From the NCBI GenBank assembly GCA_033032865.1, contig JAWHQI010000614.1, positions 186,001 to 250,000 on the forward strand: DNA of 64,000 nucleotides, in the 5' to 3' direction. The DNA comes from Dactylorhiza incarnata. Taxonomy: Eukaryota; Streptophyta; Magnoliopsida; Asparagales; Orchidaceae. Each line of letters starts with the position of its first letter. Position 1 is the first letter of the stretch. The position numbers and the translations under genes are program-made. Below the pieces are notes generated by a model. The model had not been told where the DNA came from. It did not search any database and worked only from the letters and a program-made list of their open reading frames with translations. This document shows positions 21,725-33,063 of the stretch, piece after piece.

Positions 21725-22045
21725 GATCTCTCGAGATATGAAGGGGAAATCTCGAGACATCAGAAGGGATCTCTCGAGACATGAAGGGGAAATCTCGAGA
21801 CATCAGAAGGGATCTCTCGAGACATGAAGGGGAAATCTCGAGACATCAGAAGGGATCTCTCGAGACATGAAAGGGGAAATCTCGAGACATCAGAAGGGAT
21901 CTCTCGAGACATAAGGAATTTCTCGAGACCAGGACAGGGCTCAGGCTTATTTCTCGAGATTTGAAGGCAAGGTTCAAGTTGATATCTCGAGACATAGGAG
22001 GTTAATTTCTCGAGACAAGGGAAATCTCTCGAGAAATCAGAAGAA
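21725..22045. repeat. 43-bp tandem repeat built on TCTCGAGA palindromes
   Basis: Starts at 21725, 21768, 21811, 21854 and 21898 give 43- to 44-bp spacing. Each unit holds two copies of the 8-bp palindrome TCTCGAGA followed by CAT. Further degenerate copies run to about 22045. Confidence 0.85.
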
Positions 22046-22971
22046 AACTCTAGATTCAGTAAGGGAACGAGGATTTTATCTATTCCGGTTTTCTCCAGGG
22101 AACAACTACCCGATTCATAGCAAAGGAAGAACAATCAAGGAAGCTTATATCAACACTCCAAAACTTAAGTTAAACCGAGCGACATGAAATCGACACGAGC
22201 GAAACAATGCTTCAAGAAAAGAAAGAGAAGGAGGAGGAAGCCACTTGCCTTAACCTTGCAGAACTCCACTAACTTCACTCTGAAAGCTAAGGAAACTCCT
22301 GAGCACGGAAACCTGGAACGATTCGGACCAAAAGGAGGAGTTAGGCCACTACCAAAACTTCAAAAGCTCCACGAAGAGAGACAAGCTTACCACTAAGACG
22401 AAGATCTCGCCGAGAGCTTTCCAAATCTTCAAACCAATCCCGATTCCGACCACTACAGCCCTAGCAATCACCGGCCGGAAGCTCTCTGAAGCTCCGCTCT
22501 CGCCCTAACCCTCGGCGGCTGATTTTGATCGAGGAAAAGGAAGATGAATAGGAGGAGGGGATTTTTGGCTTATATAAAACCTAAATTTATTATTTAAATA
22601 ATTAATTAATCCTCCAAATTACTTAAAACTGCGAGGGTGACCAAAACACCTCGGATTTCTACGAAATTCGCACCCTAACTAAAACACGGCGCTACGAATC
22701 CAACGGCGAAGTCAGAATTCAATTCCGACAAGCCAAACTCCGGATAAAGCCTCCTGAAGCTAAAATCTTGATAATTACTCCAAACCTTCACTTTAACTCG
22801 AAACGACGCGAAATCTCGCACGCTCGATCTGAATCACGAGCTCCAACTAAGCTAAGGCTCGAAACACTACCAAAAGAGCTGACGTAACGCCCTTACGTCA
22901 AAATTACGTCACAACGGGTACGTAAAATAATTGACGAAAATCAGGGGCGTTACACATGCTCCAACAAATTG

Positions 22972-23157
22972 GTCCAAGCTCTTAGGCAGTGTTGAGTTCC
23001 TCCGCCTCCGGAAGAGCTAAGCTCCCAGGAAGTGTCAAAGTCATCCACTCCAGTTGGTCCAAGATCTTAGGCAGTGTCGAGTTCCCCCACCTCCGGGTGA
23101 GCTAAGCTCCCAGGAAGTGTCGAAGTCCTCCACTCCAGTTGGTCCAATCCCTTAAGA
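22972..23157 (+). repeat. 85-bp tandem repeats, continuation after copia A
   Basis: The array resumes exactly in register (AATTGGTCCAAGCTCTTAGG) with about two more 85-bp units before changing to the 45-bp repeat. Confidence 0.85.
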
Positions 23158-23450
23158 GGTGTTGGGCTCCCTCCATCTCAGGTTGAGTTTAGCTCGACTA
23201 GAGGTGTTGAGCTCCCTCCACCGAAGGTTAAATTCAACTCGACTAGAGGTGTCGGGCTCCCTCCATCTCAGGTTGAGTTCAACTCGACTAGAGGTATTGA
23301 GCTCCCTCCATCTCAGGTTAAGTTCAGCTCGACTAGAGGTGTTGAACTTCCTACACCTAAAGTTGAGCTCGGCTCGACTAGAGGTGTCAGTTCCCTCCAC
23401 CTCAAGTTGAGTTCAGCTCGACTAGAGGTGTTGAACTTTCTCCACCTCCA
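23158..23450 (+). repeat. 45-bp tandem repeats, first block
   Basis: The unit GGTGTTGAGCTCCCTCCACC...AGCTCGACTAGA repeats at 45-bp spacing (23158, 23203 and onward), about six to seven copies. Because 45 is a multiple of 3 it gives open frames in several phases; these are artefacts. Confidence 0.85.
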
Positions 23451-23880
23451 GTTGAGCTCGATTCACGGGTGGGTTGTTAAGTGAAGAAAGGTTTGTTATT
23501 CTTGCGCTTAGTTCGGATTGAACCATCTTTAAGGAGTTCAACCACCGCGTTCTCACCCGTCTCTCTGAACCACATGTGATCCATTATTTTTTCGGGCTCG
23601 TATCGAATCCGAAAAAGCAGGGATTGTGTATAACCCGTAATTCGTCGAGACTAGGGTGGATAGTGAAAGTGACTATGATAAGTGGAATGACCGATTGGAG
23701 GAAACCGAAATCGACCAAAATAATGAGACAAGGCTCGGAGGAAGAGGAAGTGGATAGGTCCACTTCCCCACTTGGGCGAGTGAACCCAGTGGTCCACTAC
23801 CCCAAGGCAGGGGCGAGTGGACCACTGGTCCACTCGCCCAGCCCCGAGCGAGTGGACCTATGGTCCACTCGCCCAAGGAT
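23451..23880 (+). other. Unique spacer of the Tat 3' region, first copy
   Basis: Non-repetitive sequence including GGATTGTGTATAACCCG (about 23623) and then GAGTGGACC...GGTCCACTC hairpins (about 23770-23880). The whole block recurs about 1.12 kb further on (24575-24980). Confidence 0.6.
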
Positions 23881-24574
23881 GTGTCGAAGTCCTCCACTCC
23901 AGTTGGTCCAAGCTCTTAGGCAGTGTTGAGTTCCTCCGCCTCCGGGTGAGCTAAGCTCCCAGGAAGTGTTGAAGTCCTCCACTCCAGTTGGTCCAAGCTC
24001 TTAGACAGTTTCGAGTTCCTCCTCCTCCGGGTGAGTTAAGCTCCCAGTAAGTGTCAGAGTCCTCCACTCCAGTTGGTCCAAGCTCTTAGGCAGTGTCGAG
24101 TTCCTCCGCCTCCGGGAGAGCTAAGATCCCAGGAAGTGTCGAAGTCCTCAACTCTAGTTGGTCGAAGATCTTAGGCAATGTCGAGTTCCTCCACCTCAGG
24201 GTGAGCTAAGCTCCCAGGACGTGTCGAAGTCCTCCACTCCAGTTGATCCAAGCCCTTAAGAGGTGTTGAGCTCCCTCTATCCCAGGTTGAGTTCAGCTCG
24301 ACTAGAGGTGTTAAGCTCCCTCCACCTAGTGTTGAGCTCCCTCCACCTCAGGTTAAGTTCAACTCGACTAGAGGTGTTGGGCTCCCTCCATCTCAGGTTA
24401 AGTTCAGCTCGACTAGAGGTGTTGAGCTTCCTCCACCTAAAGTTGAGCTCGACTCGACTAGAGGTGTCGAGTTCCCTCCACCTTAATTTGAGTTCAGCTC
24501 GACTAGAGTTGTTGAGCTTCTCCCACCTCAAGTTGAGTTCAGCTTGACTAGAGGTGTTGAACTTTCTCCACCTC
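23881..24574 (+). repeat. 85-bp then 45-bp repeats, second block
   Basis: About four and a half 85-bp units (23881-24262) are followed by about six 45-bp units (24262-24574), the same order as at 22972-23450. With the spacers either side this is a larger tandem duplication with an offset near 1124 bp. Confidence 0.8.
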
Positions 24575-25163
24575 CAGTTGATCTCGATTCACGGGAGGGT
24601 TTTAAGTGAAGAAAGGTTTGTCATTCTTGCACTTAGTTTGGATTGAACTGTCTTTAAAGAGTTCAACCACCGCGTTCTCACCCGTCTCTCTAAACCACAG
24701 GTGATCCATTGTTTTTTAGGGCTCATATCGAACCTGAAAAAGCAGGGATTGTGTATAACCCGTAATTCGTCGAGACTAAGGTGGATAGTGAAAGTGACCG
24801 TGACAAGTGGAACAATCGATTGGAGGAAATCGAAACCGACCGGAATAATGAGACAAGGCCCGGGAGAAGAGGAAGTGGAGCATACCCGCTTGGGCGAGTT
24901 GACCTAGTGGTCCACTCCCCCAAGGCAGGGGCGAGTGGACCACTGGTCCACTCGCCCAGCCCCGAGCGAGTGGACCTATGGTCCACTCACCCAAGGTAGG
25001 GTCGAGTGGACCACTGGTCCACTCGGGGTGGACCTATGGTCCACTCGCGGCGAGTGGACCACCACTCGCCTGGGGTAAGGGCGAGTGGACCTGTGGTCCA
25101 CTTGCCCCCGACATTTGGGCGAGTGGACCACGAGTCCACTCCCCCAATGAGGAGTGGACCGAG
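24575..25163 (+). repeat. Second spacer copy and hairpin array (GAGTGGACC/GGTCCACTC)
   Basis: After a copy of the spacer, 24895-25163 is a run of palindromes such as GCGAGTGGACC-ACT-GGTCCACTCGC with 11-bp arms and 2-5 bp loops, about eight copies. Element C inserted inside this run; it continues at 47663 (GTCCACTCGCCC...). Confidence 0.8.
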
Positions 25164-28100
25164 TGTAACATCCCACAAACAACTAGACCCCTAGAGTGAT
25201 TTTGTCATAACTAGGTCATGACAAAACCCTAGGAAGCACAAAGACCATGTGAACTTAGGCTTGAAGGAGAAGAGCACCCTTGTCAGCAAATAGCAATTTC
25301 CAGTTACCAAGCTTAGGGTTGGACTTTAGGGCCTCACCTTAACCCTTTGACCCCACCATGGCACACCTAACCCTTTGGAGGGTCCCTTAGAGCATTTAGG
25401 GCCCATTGAGGTCAACCAAAGAGGCCAAATTGACCAAAGTCAACCATAACCTTAAATTGGTCAAGGTAGCCTAATTAGGGTCAATTGGCCTCCACCATGC
25501 CAAATTTACCTTGCCCCTAACCTTATAGGGATATTAGGGACCCAATGGACTAAAAAGCCCCATCATGGGGCCACCAATTTGGTCAATTTGACTTAAGTCA
25601 ACTCTAGCCCTATTTTGGTCAAATTGCCCTATTGTGGGTCAATTGACCTCCACTTTGCCAAATTGACCCTACCTAGACCTTCCTAACCCTTAGGGGAGGC
25701 CAATGGGTCACTATCCACCCATTGGGGCCAACCCAAATGATCAATTTGACCAAAGTCAACCCTAGCCCCAAATAAGTCAAACCACCCTATTTAGGGTCAA
25801 TTAGGGCTCAAATGGACCAATTGACTTTCCCCAAGTTCCATTGATCACTAAGAGAGGCCAATGGGTCAACATTGACCCATTGGTCCTAATTAATTTCACC
25901 AATTTGACCAAAGTCAACACTTGGTCAATATTGCCCAACTTGGGTTAATTAAGCCCAAAGCTCAATCCCTTTGGGCTAAGCCCAATTTCAATGGCCCAAA
26001 TGACCAGTAACCATTGAAATTACATGAAATGCCATCCAATTTCTGGAGGGGGTGACTAGGAGAGAGAAATTAGGAGTTTCCCCCAACTTGAAGAGAGAGA
26101 AAGTGTCCATTCAAGGTGAATTCATGGCATTCAAGGCAAATTGACCCCCCATTCATCTCCCCACAGCATCCATTCATCTCCTCATTGAATTCTAAGATGT
26201 TTTCCAGCCTTTCCCATGCCATCCGGTGGAGAATTCAAGAATTTTCAAGTGAAACCGAAATGGCCATTAATGTCACTCCACCATTAAGCCTTCCCCTCCT
26301 CAAATTGACCCTTCCATCACCTTCAGAAGGGGATATCAGTTGAAATCGAGTCATAGATCATTGCATTTGGTGGAGAATTGAGAGATTGGCAAGGAGCTCA
26401 AGGAGGGTGGTCGGCCATGGCAAATCCGGGAAACAACCACCATCAAGCCCGATTGGAGGTCTAGTTCTCCTCCTCTTTCTCTATGGGTATATCTTAGATC
26501 AAAATAGGTGAGAAATCAGGCTCAATTGAGCCCGATCCAAGGGATAAAAATCTGAAATTTTCCATGAAAAAGACTTGGTCGGGTTCGCCGGAAACCACCC
26601 CTCCGGCGGCCGTGCCGCCGCCCGGCGATAGCCACCACCTCAACGGAGGTGGTGGTGGTGGCCGACCAGGGAGGTGGTCGGATGGCCGGTAAATGAAGGA
26701 GGAAGTGCTACAGGTCGGTGCGATCCTGGCCCTTGGCTGGAGGAAGAAGATGAAGGGATGCCCTCGAAATTGCTTCAAGATCTGTGTTGAATCATATGAC
26801 ATAAATGTTTATTTAATGTATTTTCTGTCACATATTTTGCTGTACATAGATTAATTTATTAAAAATACTTAGGGCCCTCTACAAAAAAAGTGGTCAACAC
26901 CAAAGTTGTATCCCTTAGAGTCTACTTTATTTTAAAAAAAAAATTCAGCCCAAAAGGAGTAATGTAGCTCCCTGTAGGTCCATTTTGGTGGGACTGGTCC
27001 CTAGTGTAGGACAACCACCATTTCTTGAATAACTTTTGATTGGAAATGATATGGGCATGAAAATTGAAACCTAGACTATTTGTATCAACCCCCTTAACAT
27101 ATCCAAAGATGAGAATTTTAGGAGAACATTTTTCTAAGGTTTTTGTAATAATTTCATAATTCATATGTTAATTAATTTTAGGGTCTAATGACCTCCAACT
27201 CCCTCCAAATTTTGGTGGGTGCTTCCTAGGGTTATTATATGACCCTGGTAAAAATTTCAGCCCAATTGGAACTGATTTAGTTGGTAATTTGTTAACCCAA
27301 GTTTGGTCAAACTAGGTCAAATTAGGGTATGATGCTCATTTTGGGGTATTGTGGTCAAAGCTCATCAACATGATGTGGAACCTTGGCCACTGGTTTAGGA
27401 CCACCTAAAACACCTCCATGAGTGATTTGGGATGATGTGGGTTGGATATGCCCTATAGCCCTAGCTTTACCCTTAGGGTTGCACTTGGAGCTTTGTGAAG
27501 GACACGAGGTCAAATGTTATGGAATGGTCATGGAATTTGGTGTACAAGTTCAAAGGGTGTAATACTACCCTAGGAAATTTTAGAAGGATTTTAAGAACCC
27601 TTATTCCCCCTAAATTAGGTTATAACCCCTTTAGGTCTTTTCATTATTAAAGAGATTTACATATTCAAATGGTCTTGGATGGTGATGAAACTTTGGCAGT
27701 GCCTTTATAATCATATGATGGACCCATGGTAATTTTTGTGCAATTAATTAAATGATTTAACCAGCACTTCATTCACAAGACACTTATTCTATCTTAGTCT
27801 TAAGAAAAATAATTAAGGATCCAATACTCTCTGGAAAAATTTGCAACTTGGTGATAGGACATTTAAGAGCACTAGGAAGCTCTGTAAATTTTTCGATAAT
27901 TTTTGGAGATTGTTATCAGTGGGCTACTTCACAACATGTTCATATTAGGATTTATTTGGAATATTTATATGGGTGAGAAAATGATTTCCATAAATTGTGA
28001 AACTCAGTCAGTAAGCCTTTATGATCATATTAGAGATCTGATATTTCTTTCATAATTTTTGGAATTATTTAACAGTAGGCTCCTTCACAATTTTCCCTAG

Positions 28101-28754
28101 AAAGGGTTTCTTTAGAATATTCATTTATGTGATTTATTTGCCTTTATAAAATTTGAAATTTGACCAGTAGACTTTTCTGACTAAGATGAAGGTCTAGTAA
28201 TTTTTCCATAATTTTTGGATAAGTATTTTTGATGGTTCCTTCATTAACCTCCAAATTGGGGTAGATGTTAAATATTATAATTAGAGGAGAATTCCTGATT
28301 GTAAAACTGTGACATTATGTACCTACTGTTATTTTGGCATGATAGATTTATTTTAATTTTATGGAGTTATATCATAAGAATACCTTACACTTCATGTTCA
28401 TATTCATACTTGGCAAATGTTGAAGAAATTAAAATAAATGCTATAATGTTAAGGAAAAATATGAATCTCTGGATTTAGTCTTATAATGTTATGATAGTCC
28501 TCCAGTAATAATTTTATGTCAGGTGGATGAGTATTTGGAGTACCTCTACTTATGTGGTTCATATAGTTCGTTTGGTCTGCGTATAGTAAAAAGGTAAAAC
28601 TATGGTGATTAATGGTCTACTAAAAGGAAATGAGGTTTACTTAGAGTACATGGTCAGGTTGAAGAGGTTGAGGTCACTAAAAGAAGTTCATGTGATGAGA
28701 GTGTACTTGGTGGGTTAAGAGTAAGTTGTGTTCGGGATCGACGAAAGATCGACT
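25164..28754. other. Left part of element C, no gene; TTGAC/GTCAA-rich
   Basis: About 25380-25960 is packed with TTGACC and GTCAA words, the W-box core, often as AATTTGACCAAAGTCAAC. The rest is low in structure; the open frame at 26116-26343 and others are short and unrecognised. A copia B TSD (CGACT) closes it at 28750-28754. Confidence 0.6.
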
Positions 28755-30040
28755 TGTTGGACATGTGTGTCACATCCCTTTGTTTGAGAATAACAAATCC
28801 CAAATTGTATTTAATCTTGCTTGTCATGTGTTTAAAGTGTGCAGGAACTATAGGTGCAATACTCCACAGGTAGAAAGCAGCTGAATTCAAAAATCTGGAA
28901 GAATGCACTACCACCAGCGTTAGAGCTACCGCCAGGCGCTAGCTCAGGTTCCGTTCGACGAATTTGCCTGCGTTCGACAAAAACTCCGTTCGACGAAAAT
29001 TTTCGTTCGACGAACTTGAAGCTCCGTTCGACGAAAAATTCGTTCGACGAAAATTTCCGTTCGACAAACTTGAAGCTCCGTTCGACGAAAATTCCGTTCG
29101 ACGAATTTCGTTCGACGAAAGTTTGTTCTTCCACGCCGCCGACGGTTTCGCAACCGCTCCACGTGAACGCTACCGCCAGCGCTAGCGCTACCGCCTGGCG
29201 CTATCTCAAGTTCGTGCACAACGCCACGCCACCGACGATTTCGCAACCGCTTCACACGAACGCTACCGCAGGCGCTAGGAGCTACCGCAGACGTTATCCA
29301 AGATCTATAAATTGATGGGCTCTCTCTTGTTTTGAGCTAGTGCTTCCAGAGAGATTACTTGTGCCAAATTTCCAGAGCTGCTACTCTGCCGAAAGTTCAT
29401 CTCTCACTCAAAGCCAAAGAGGATTTCTGGAGAAGGAAGCCACCACGGTGCATCCGAAGAACGATCGCTTCAACCTCGCTTATGCTACAGTGATCCTTCA
29501 TCCTCATCTTCAGAGATCTCATATAGGGAGTTACATTATTGTTATATTTATTTTCATTCCATATACTTTTTGTAATCGTTTAGTTAATTCGCCTTGTGTT
29601 GGCGACTAGGTCTGGGTAGGACTTAGGGAGTAATTCGCCTTGTGTTGGCGACTAGTTCTAGGTGATTAGATCTAAGGGTGCTTGAGTCCATATCCGGGGA
29701 AGGATTGGCTAGAGCGGCTTGAGGCCTTATCCGGGGAAGGATAGGCTAAAGCCAACCGTTTTGTGGGGATACAAGTCGGTATAGAAAAGGAAAAATTGTA
29801 TTACTTTATACGCCTCCGATTTCAAGCGATATTGAAATCAATTTGTGTAAACACATTTTCTATATAATATAATCATGTCTCTTTCTGTGTTTACTTGATT
29901 TCTATCATTTGACATAATTTATAAACTTGCAAATTACAATTGTTTCCTCCTTTAAGTCAAATTGTTATTTCATTCTAAATTACTCAAAACAATTTAGTAA
30001 ATTGTCTAAAATTATAAAGAAGAATTTTATTCCCTTATTC
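28755..30040 (+). repeat. 5' LTR of copia B, left part
   Basis: Matches 44103-45398 up to the CCCTTATTC near its end, where the 5S array is inserted (TSD TATTC, 30036-30040). The remaining LTR end is 36197-36233. It contains a TTCGTTCGACGAA-type array (28955-29130) and GCTACCGCCAGGCGCTAGC-type palindromes (28915-28945, 29168-29212, 29262-29297). Confidence 0.9.
28955..29130. repeat. TTCGTTCGACGAA direct and inverted repeat array in LTR B
   Basis: About ten copies of CGTTCGACGAA are interleaved with AAATTT and AACTTGAAGCTC linkers, and some form perfect inverted repeats. A shorter version (about 44299-44452) is in the 3' LTR, so copy number has changed since insertion. Confidence 0.85.
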
Positions 30041-30379
30041 TGTAAAAGTACTGGCTAGCCTGACCCGGGCCCCTAGCCCAGTACTGCCGGCACCGACGGT
30101 CCAGCCTGACCCGGGCCCCTGGCACCGTCGGTTAAGCCCATCAACTACAAGCCTGCAGGCCGTGCACCCCAACCCCTCTCTGGCCCACCACAGGGCCCAG
30201 CGGGTTGTTGGAGACATACAGTCTCCCTTCGGTGAGAAGTGAGCCAGTTAAGCGGCGGCACGTGGACTTCCCAGGAGGTCACCCATCCCGTGACTACTCC
30301 AGCCCGAGCACGCTTAACTACAGAATACTTTCACTTCTCATCACCAACTGAGCTGCAGCTCAGTTGGTGATGAGAAGTG

Positions 30380-30452
30380 AAAGAACTCCATAGTTAAGCG
30401 TGTTCGGGTTGGAGTAGTACTGGGATGGGTGACCTCCTGGGAAGTCCACGTG
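30380..30452 (+). ncRNA. 5S rRNA-derived domain (representative; 15 copies in the array, 17 with the duplication)
   Basis: AGAACTCCATAGTTAAGCGT, then GAGTAGTACTGGGATGGGTG and ACCTCCTGGGAAGTCC, match plant 5S rRNA from about nucleotide 37 to 105, covering the A box, intermediate element and C box of the internal promoter. The first ~36 nt of 5S are replaced by unrelated sequence, so this is not a functional 5S gene. Plus-sense copies lie near 30393, 30899, 31770, 32777, 33678, 34325, 35222, 35881 and 36858. Minus-sense copies lie near 30310, 31470, 32700, 33375, 34245, 34920, 35795 and 36775. Confidence 0.85.
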
Positions 30453-32438
30453 CCGCCGCTTAACTGGCTCACTTCTCACCAAAGGGAGACTGTATGTCTC
30501 CAACAACCCGCTGGGCCCTGTGGTGGGCCAGAGAGGGGTTGGGGTGCACGGCCTACAGGCTTGTGGTTAACACTTCGGGGTGAGGCTGAACCGGCGGTGC
30601 CAGCTGGGTCCCAGTCGGTCCCTGTTAGGGGGCTGGGCGTGGGCCGTCGGTGCCGGCAGTACTGGGCTAGGGGACCGGATCAGGCTAGCCAGTACTGTTA
30701 CAAAAAGTGCACTTTTTGTAACAGTACTGGCTAGCCTGACCCGGGCCCCTAGCCCAGTACTGCCGGCACCGACGGTCCAGCCTGACCCGGGCCCCTGACA
30801 CCGTCGGTTAAGCCCATCAACTACAAGCCTGCAGGCTGTGCACCCCAACCCTTCTCATCACCAGCTCAGTTGGTGATGAGAAGTGAAAGTATTCCGTAGT
30901 TAAGCGTGCTCGGGCTGGAGTAGTCACGGGATGGGTGACCTCCTGGGAAGTCCATGTGCCGCCGCTTAACTGGCTCACTTCTCACCGAAGGGAGACTGTA
31001 TGTCTCCAACAACCCGCTGGGCCCTGTGGTGGGCCAGAGAGGGGTTGGGGTGCACAGCCTGCAGGCTTGTAGTTGATGGGCTTAACCGACGGTGCCAAGG
31101 GCCCGGGTCAGGCTGGACCGTCGGTGCCGACAGTACTGGGCTAGGGGCCCGGGTCAGGCTAGTCAGTACTGTTACAAAAAGTGCACTTTTTGTAACAGTA
31201 CTGGCTAGCCTGACCCGGGCCCCTAGCCCAGTACTGCCGGCACCGACGGCCCACGACCGTCAACAGACCTACTGGCACCGCCGGTTAAGCCTCACCTAAA
31301 CGGGTTAACCACAAGCCTGCAGGTCGTGCACCCCAACCCCTCTCTGGCCCACCACAGGGCCCAGCGGGTTGTTGGAGACATACAGTCTCCCTTCGGTGAG
31401 AAGTGAGCCAGTTAAGCGGCGGCACGTGGAATTCCCAGGAGGTCACCCATCCCGTGACTACTCCAGCCCGAGCACGCTTAACTACGGAGTTCTTTCAATT
31501 CTCATCACCAACTGAGCTGTTTGTAACGGTACTGGCCAGGACCGTCAACACATGACCTACAAGCCCAGTACCGCCGGCACCGATGGCCCAGGCCCAGCCC
31601 CCTAACAGGGACCGACTGGGACCCAGCTGGCACCGCCGGTTCAGCCTCACCCCGAAGGGTTAACCACAAGCCTGCAGGCCGTGCACCCCAACCCCTCTCT
31701 GGCCCACCACAGGGCCCAGCGGGTTGTTGGAGACTCACAATCTCCCTTCTCACCGAAGTGAAAGTACTCCATAGTTAAGCGTGCTCGGGCTGGAGTAGTC
31801 ACGGGATGGGTGACCTCCTGGTAAGTCCACGTGCCGCCGCTTAACTGGCTCACTTCTCACCGAAGGGAGATTGTAAGTCTCCAACAACCCGCTGGGCCCT
31901 GTGGTGGGCCAGAGAGGGGTTGGGGTGCACGGCCTGCAGGCTTGTGGTTGACCCTTCGGGGTGAGGCTGAACCGGCGGTGCCAGCTGGTCCCAGTCGGTC
32001 CCTGTTAGGGGGCTGGGCCTGGGCCGTTGGTGCCGGTGGTACTGGGCTTGTAGGTCATGTGTTGACGGTCCTGGCCAGTACCGTTACAAAAAGTGCACTT
32101 TTTGTAACAGTACTGGCTAGCCTGACCCGGGCCCCTAGCCCAGTACTGCCGGCACCGACGGTCCAGCCTGACCCGGGCCCCTGGCACCGTCGGTTAAGCC
32201 CATCAACTACAAGCCTGCAGGCCGTGCACCCCAACCCCTCTCTGGCCCACCACAGGGCCCAGTGGGTTGTTGGAGACATACAGTCTCCCTTCGGTGAGAA
32301 GTGAGCCAGTTAAGCGGCGGCACGTGGGCTTAACCGACGGTGCCATGGGCCCGGGTCAGGCTGGACCGTCGGTGCCGGCAGTACTGGGCTAGGGGCCCGG
32401 GTCAGGCTAGTCAGTACTGTTACAAAAAGTGCCCTTTT

Positions 32439-33063
32439 TGTAACGGTACTGGCTAGCCTGACCCGGGCCCCTAGCCCAGTACTGCCGGCACCGACGGTCC
32501 AGCCTGACCCGGGCCCCTGGCACCGTCGGTTAAGCCCATCAACTACAAGCCTGCAGGCCGTGCACCCCAACCCCTCTCTGGCCCACCACAGGGCCCAGCG
32601 GGTTGTTGGAGACATACAGTCTCCCTTCGGTGAGAAGTGAGCCAGTTAAGCGGCGGCACGTGGACTTCCCAGGAGGTCACCCATCCCGTGACTACTCCAG
32701 CCCGAGCACGCTTAACTACGGAATACTTTCACTTCTCATCGCCAGCTCAGTTGGTGATGAGAAGTGAAAGTATTCCGTAGTTAAGCGTGCTCGGGCTGGA
32801 GTAGTCACGGGATGGGTGACCTCCTGGGAAGTCCACGTGCCGCCGCTTAACTGGCTCACTTCTCACCGAAGGGAGACTGTATGTCTCCAACAACCCGCTG
32901 GGCCCTGTGGTGGGCCAGAGAGGGGTTGGGGTGCACGACCTGCAGGCTTGTAGTTGATGGGCTTAACCGACGGTGCCAGGGGCCCGGGTCAGGCTGGACC
33001 GTCGGTGCCGGCAGTACTGGGCTAGGGGCCCGGGTCAGGCTAGCCAGTACTGTTACAAAAAGT
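32439..33063. repeat. Representative dyad of the 5S array (about 620 bp)
   Basis: From one tail (TGTAACGGTACTGG at 32439) inward to a head-to-head centre near 32746, then out to the next tail centre at 33062-33067. The two arms are near-perfect reverse complements over about 300 bp, so a single transcript or single strand could fold into one long hairpin. Confidence 0.85.

Larger units (their letters stand above)
19779..22954. mobile_element. Solo LTR of a Ty3/gypsy (Tekay/chromovirus-like) element
   Basis: A 3176-bp block begins TGTCACAACCCGC and ends GGGGCGTTACA (TG...CA) and is flanked by a perfect 5-bp duplication CATGC. There is no gag or pol and no internal repeat of the ends, so this is most simply a solo LTR left by LTR-LTR recombination. 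The 'TGTCAC..CCCG / GGGGCGTTACA' ends and the GGGGCAGAGCCCC hairpin words (about 21478-21585) are familiar from long plant chromovirus LTRs; that family assignment is from general knowledge and moderate. Short open frames inside are not conserved. Confidence 0.8.
8572..22966 (-). mobile_element. SIRE-type Ty1/copia retrotransposon 'A' (minus strand, with nested insertions)
   Basis: Two long terminal repeats bracket gag and pol on the minus strand. The flanking 5-mers AATCG (8567-8571) and AATTG (22967-22971) are a TSD with one change. The PBS, the polypurine tract and the gag-coil-pol order fit the SIRE/Maximus lineage. Without the Tekay-like solo LTR (19779-22954) and the MITE (16868-17062) the element is about 11 kb. 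Compared by eye the LTRs differ by only a few percent, so it is fairly young, although pol already has stops. It carries an antisense ORF between pol and the 3' LTR. Confidence 0.92.

Noticed and set aside
23152..24547. Proteins of about 80-94 residues in the 45-bp repeats
   Set aside because: The 45-bp unit keeps frames open in several phases on both strands; no motif or start context.
26116..26802. Possible genes in element C (75- and 102-codon frames)
   Set aside because: Short, without recognisable motifs, inside LTR-like sequence lacking any other coding evidence.
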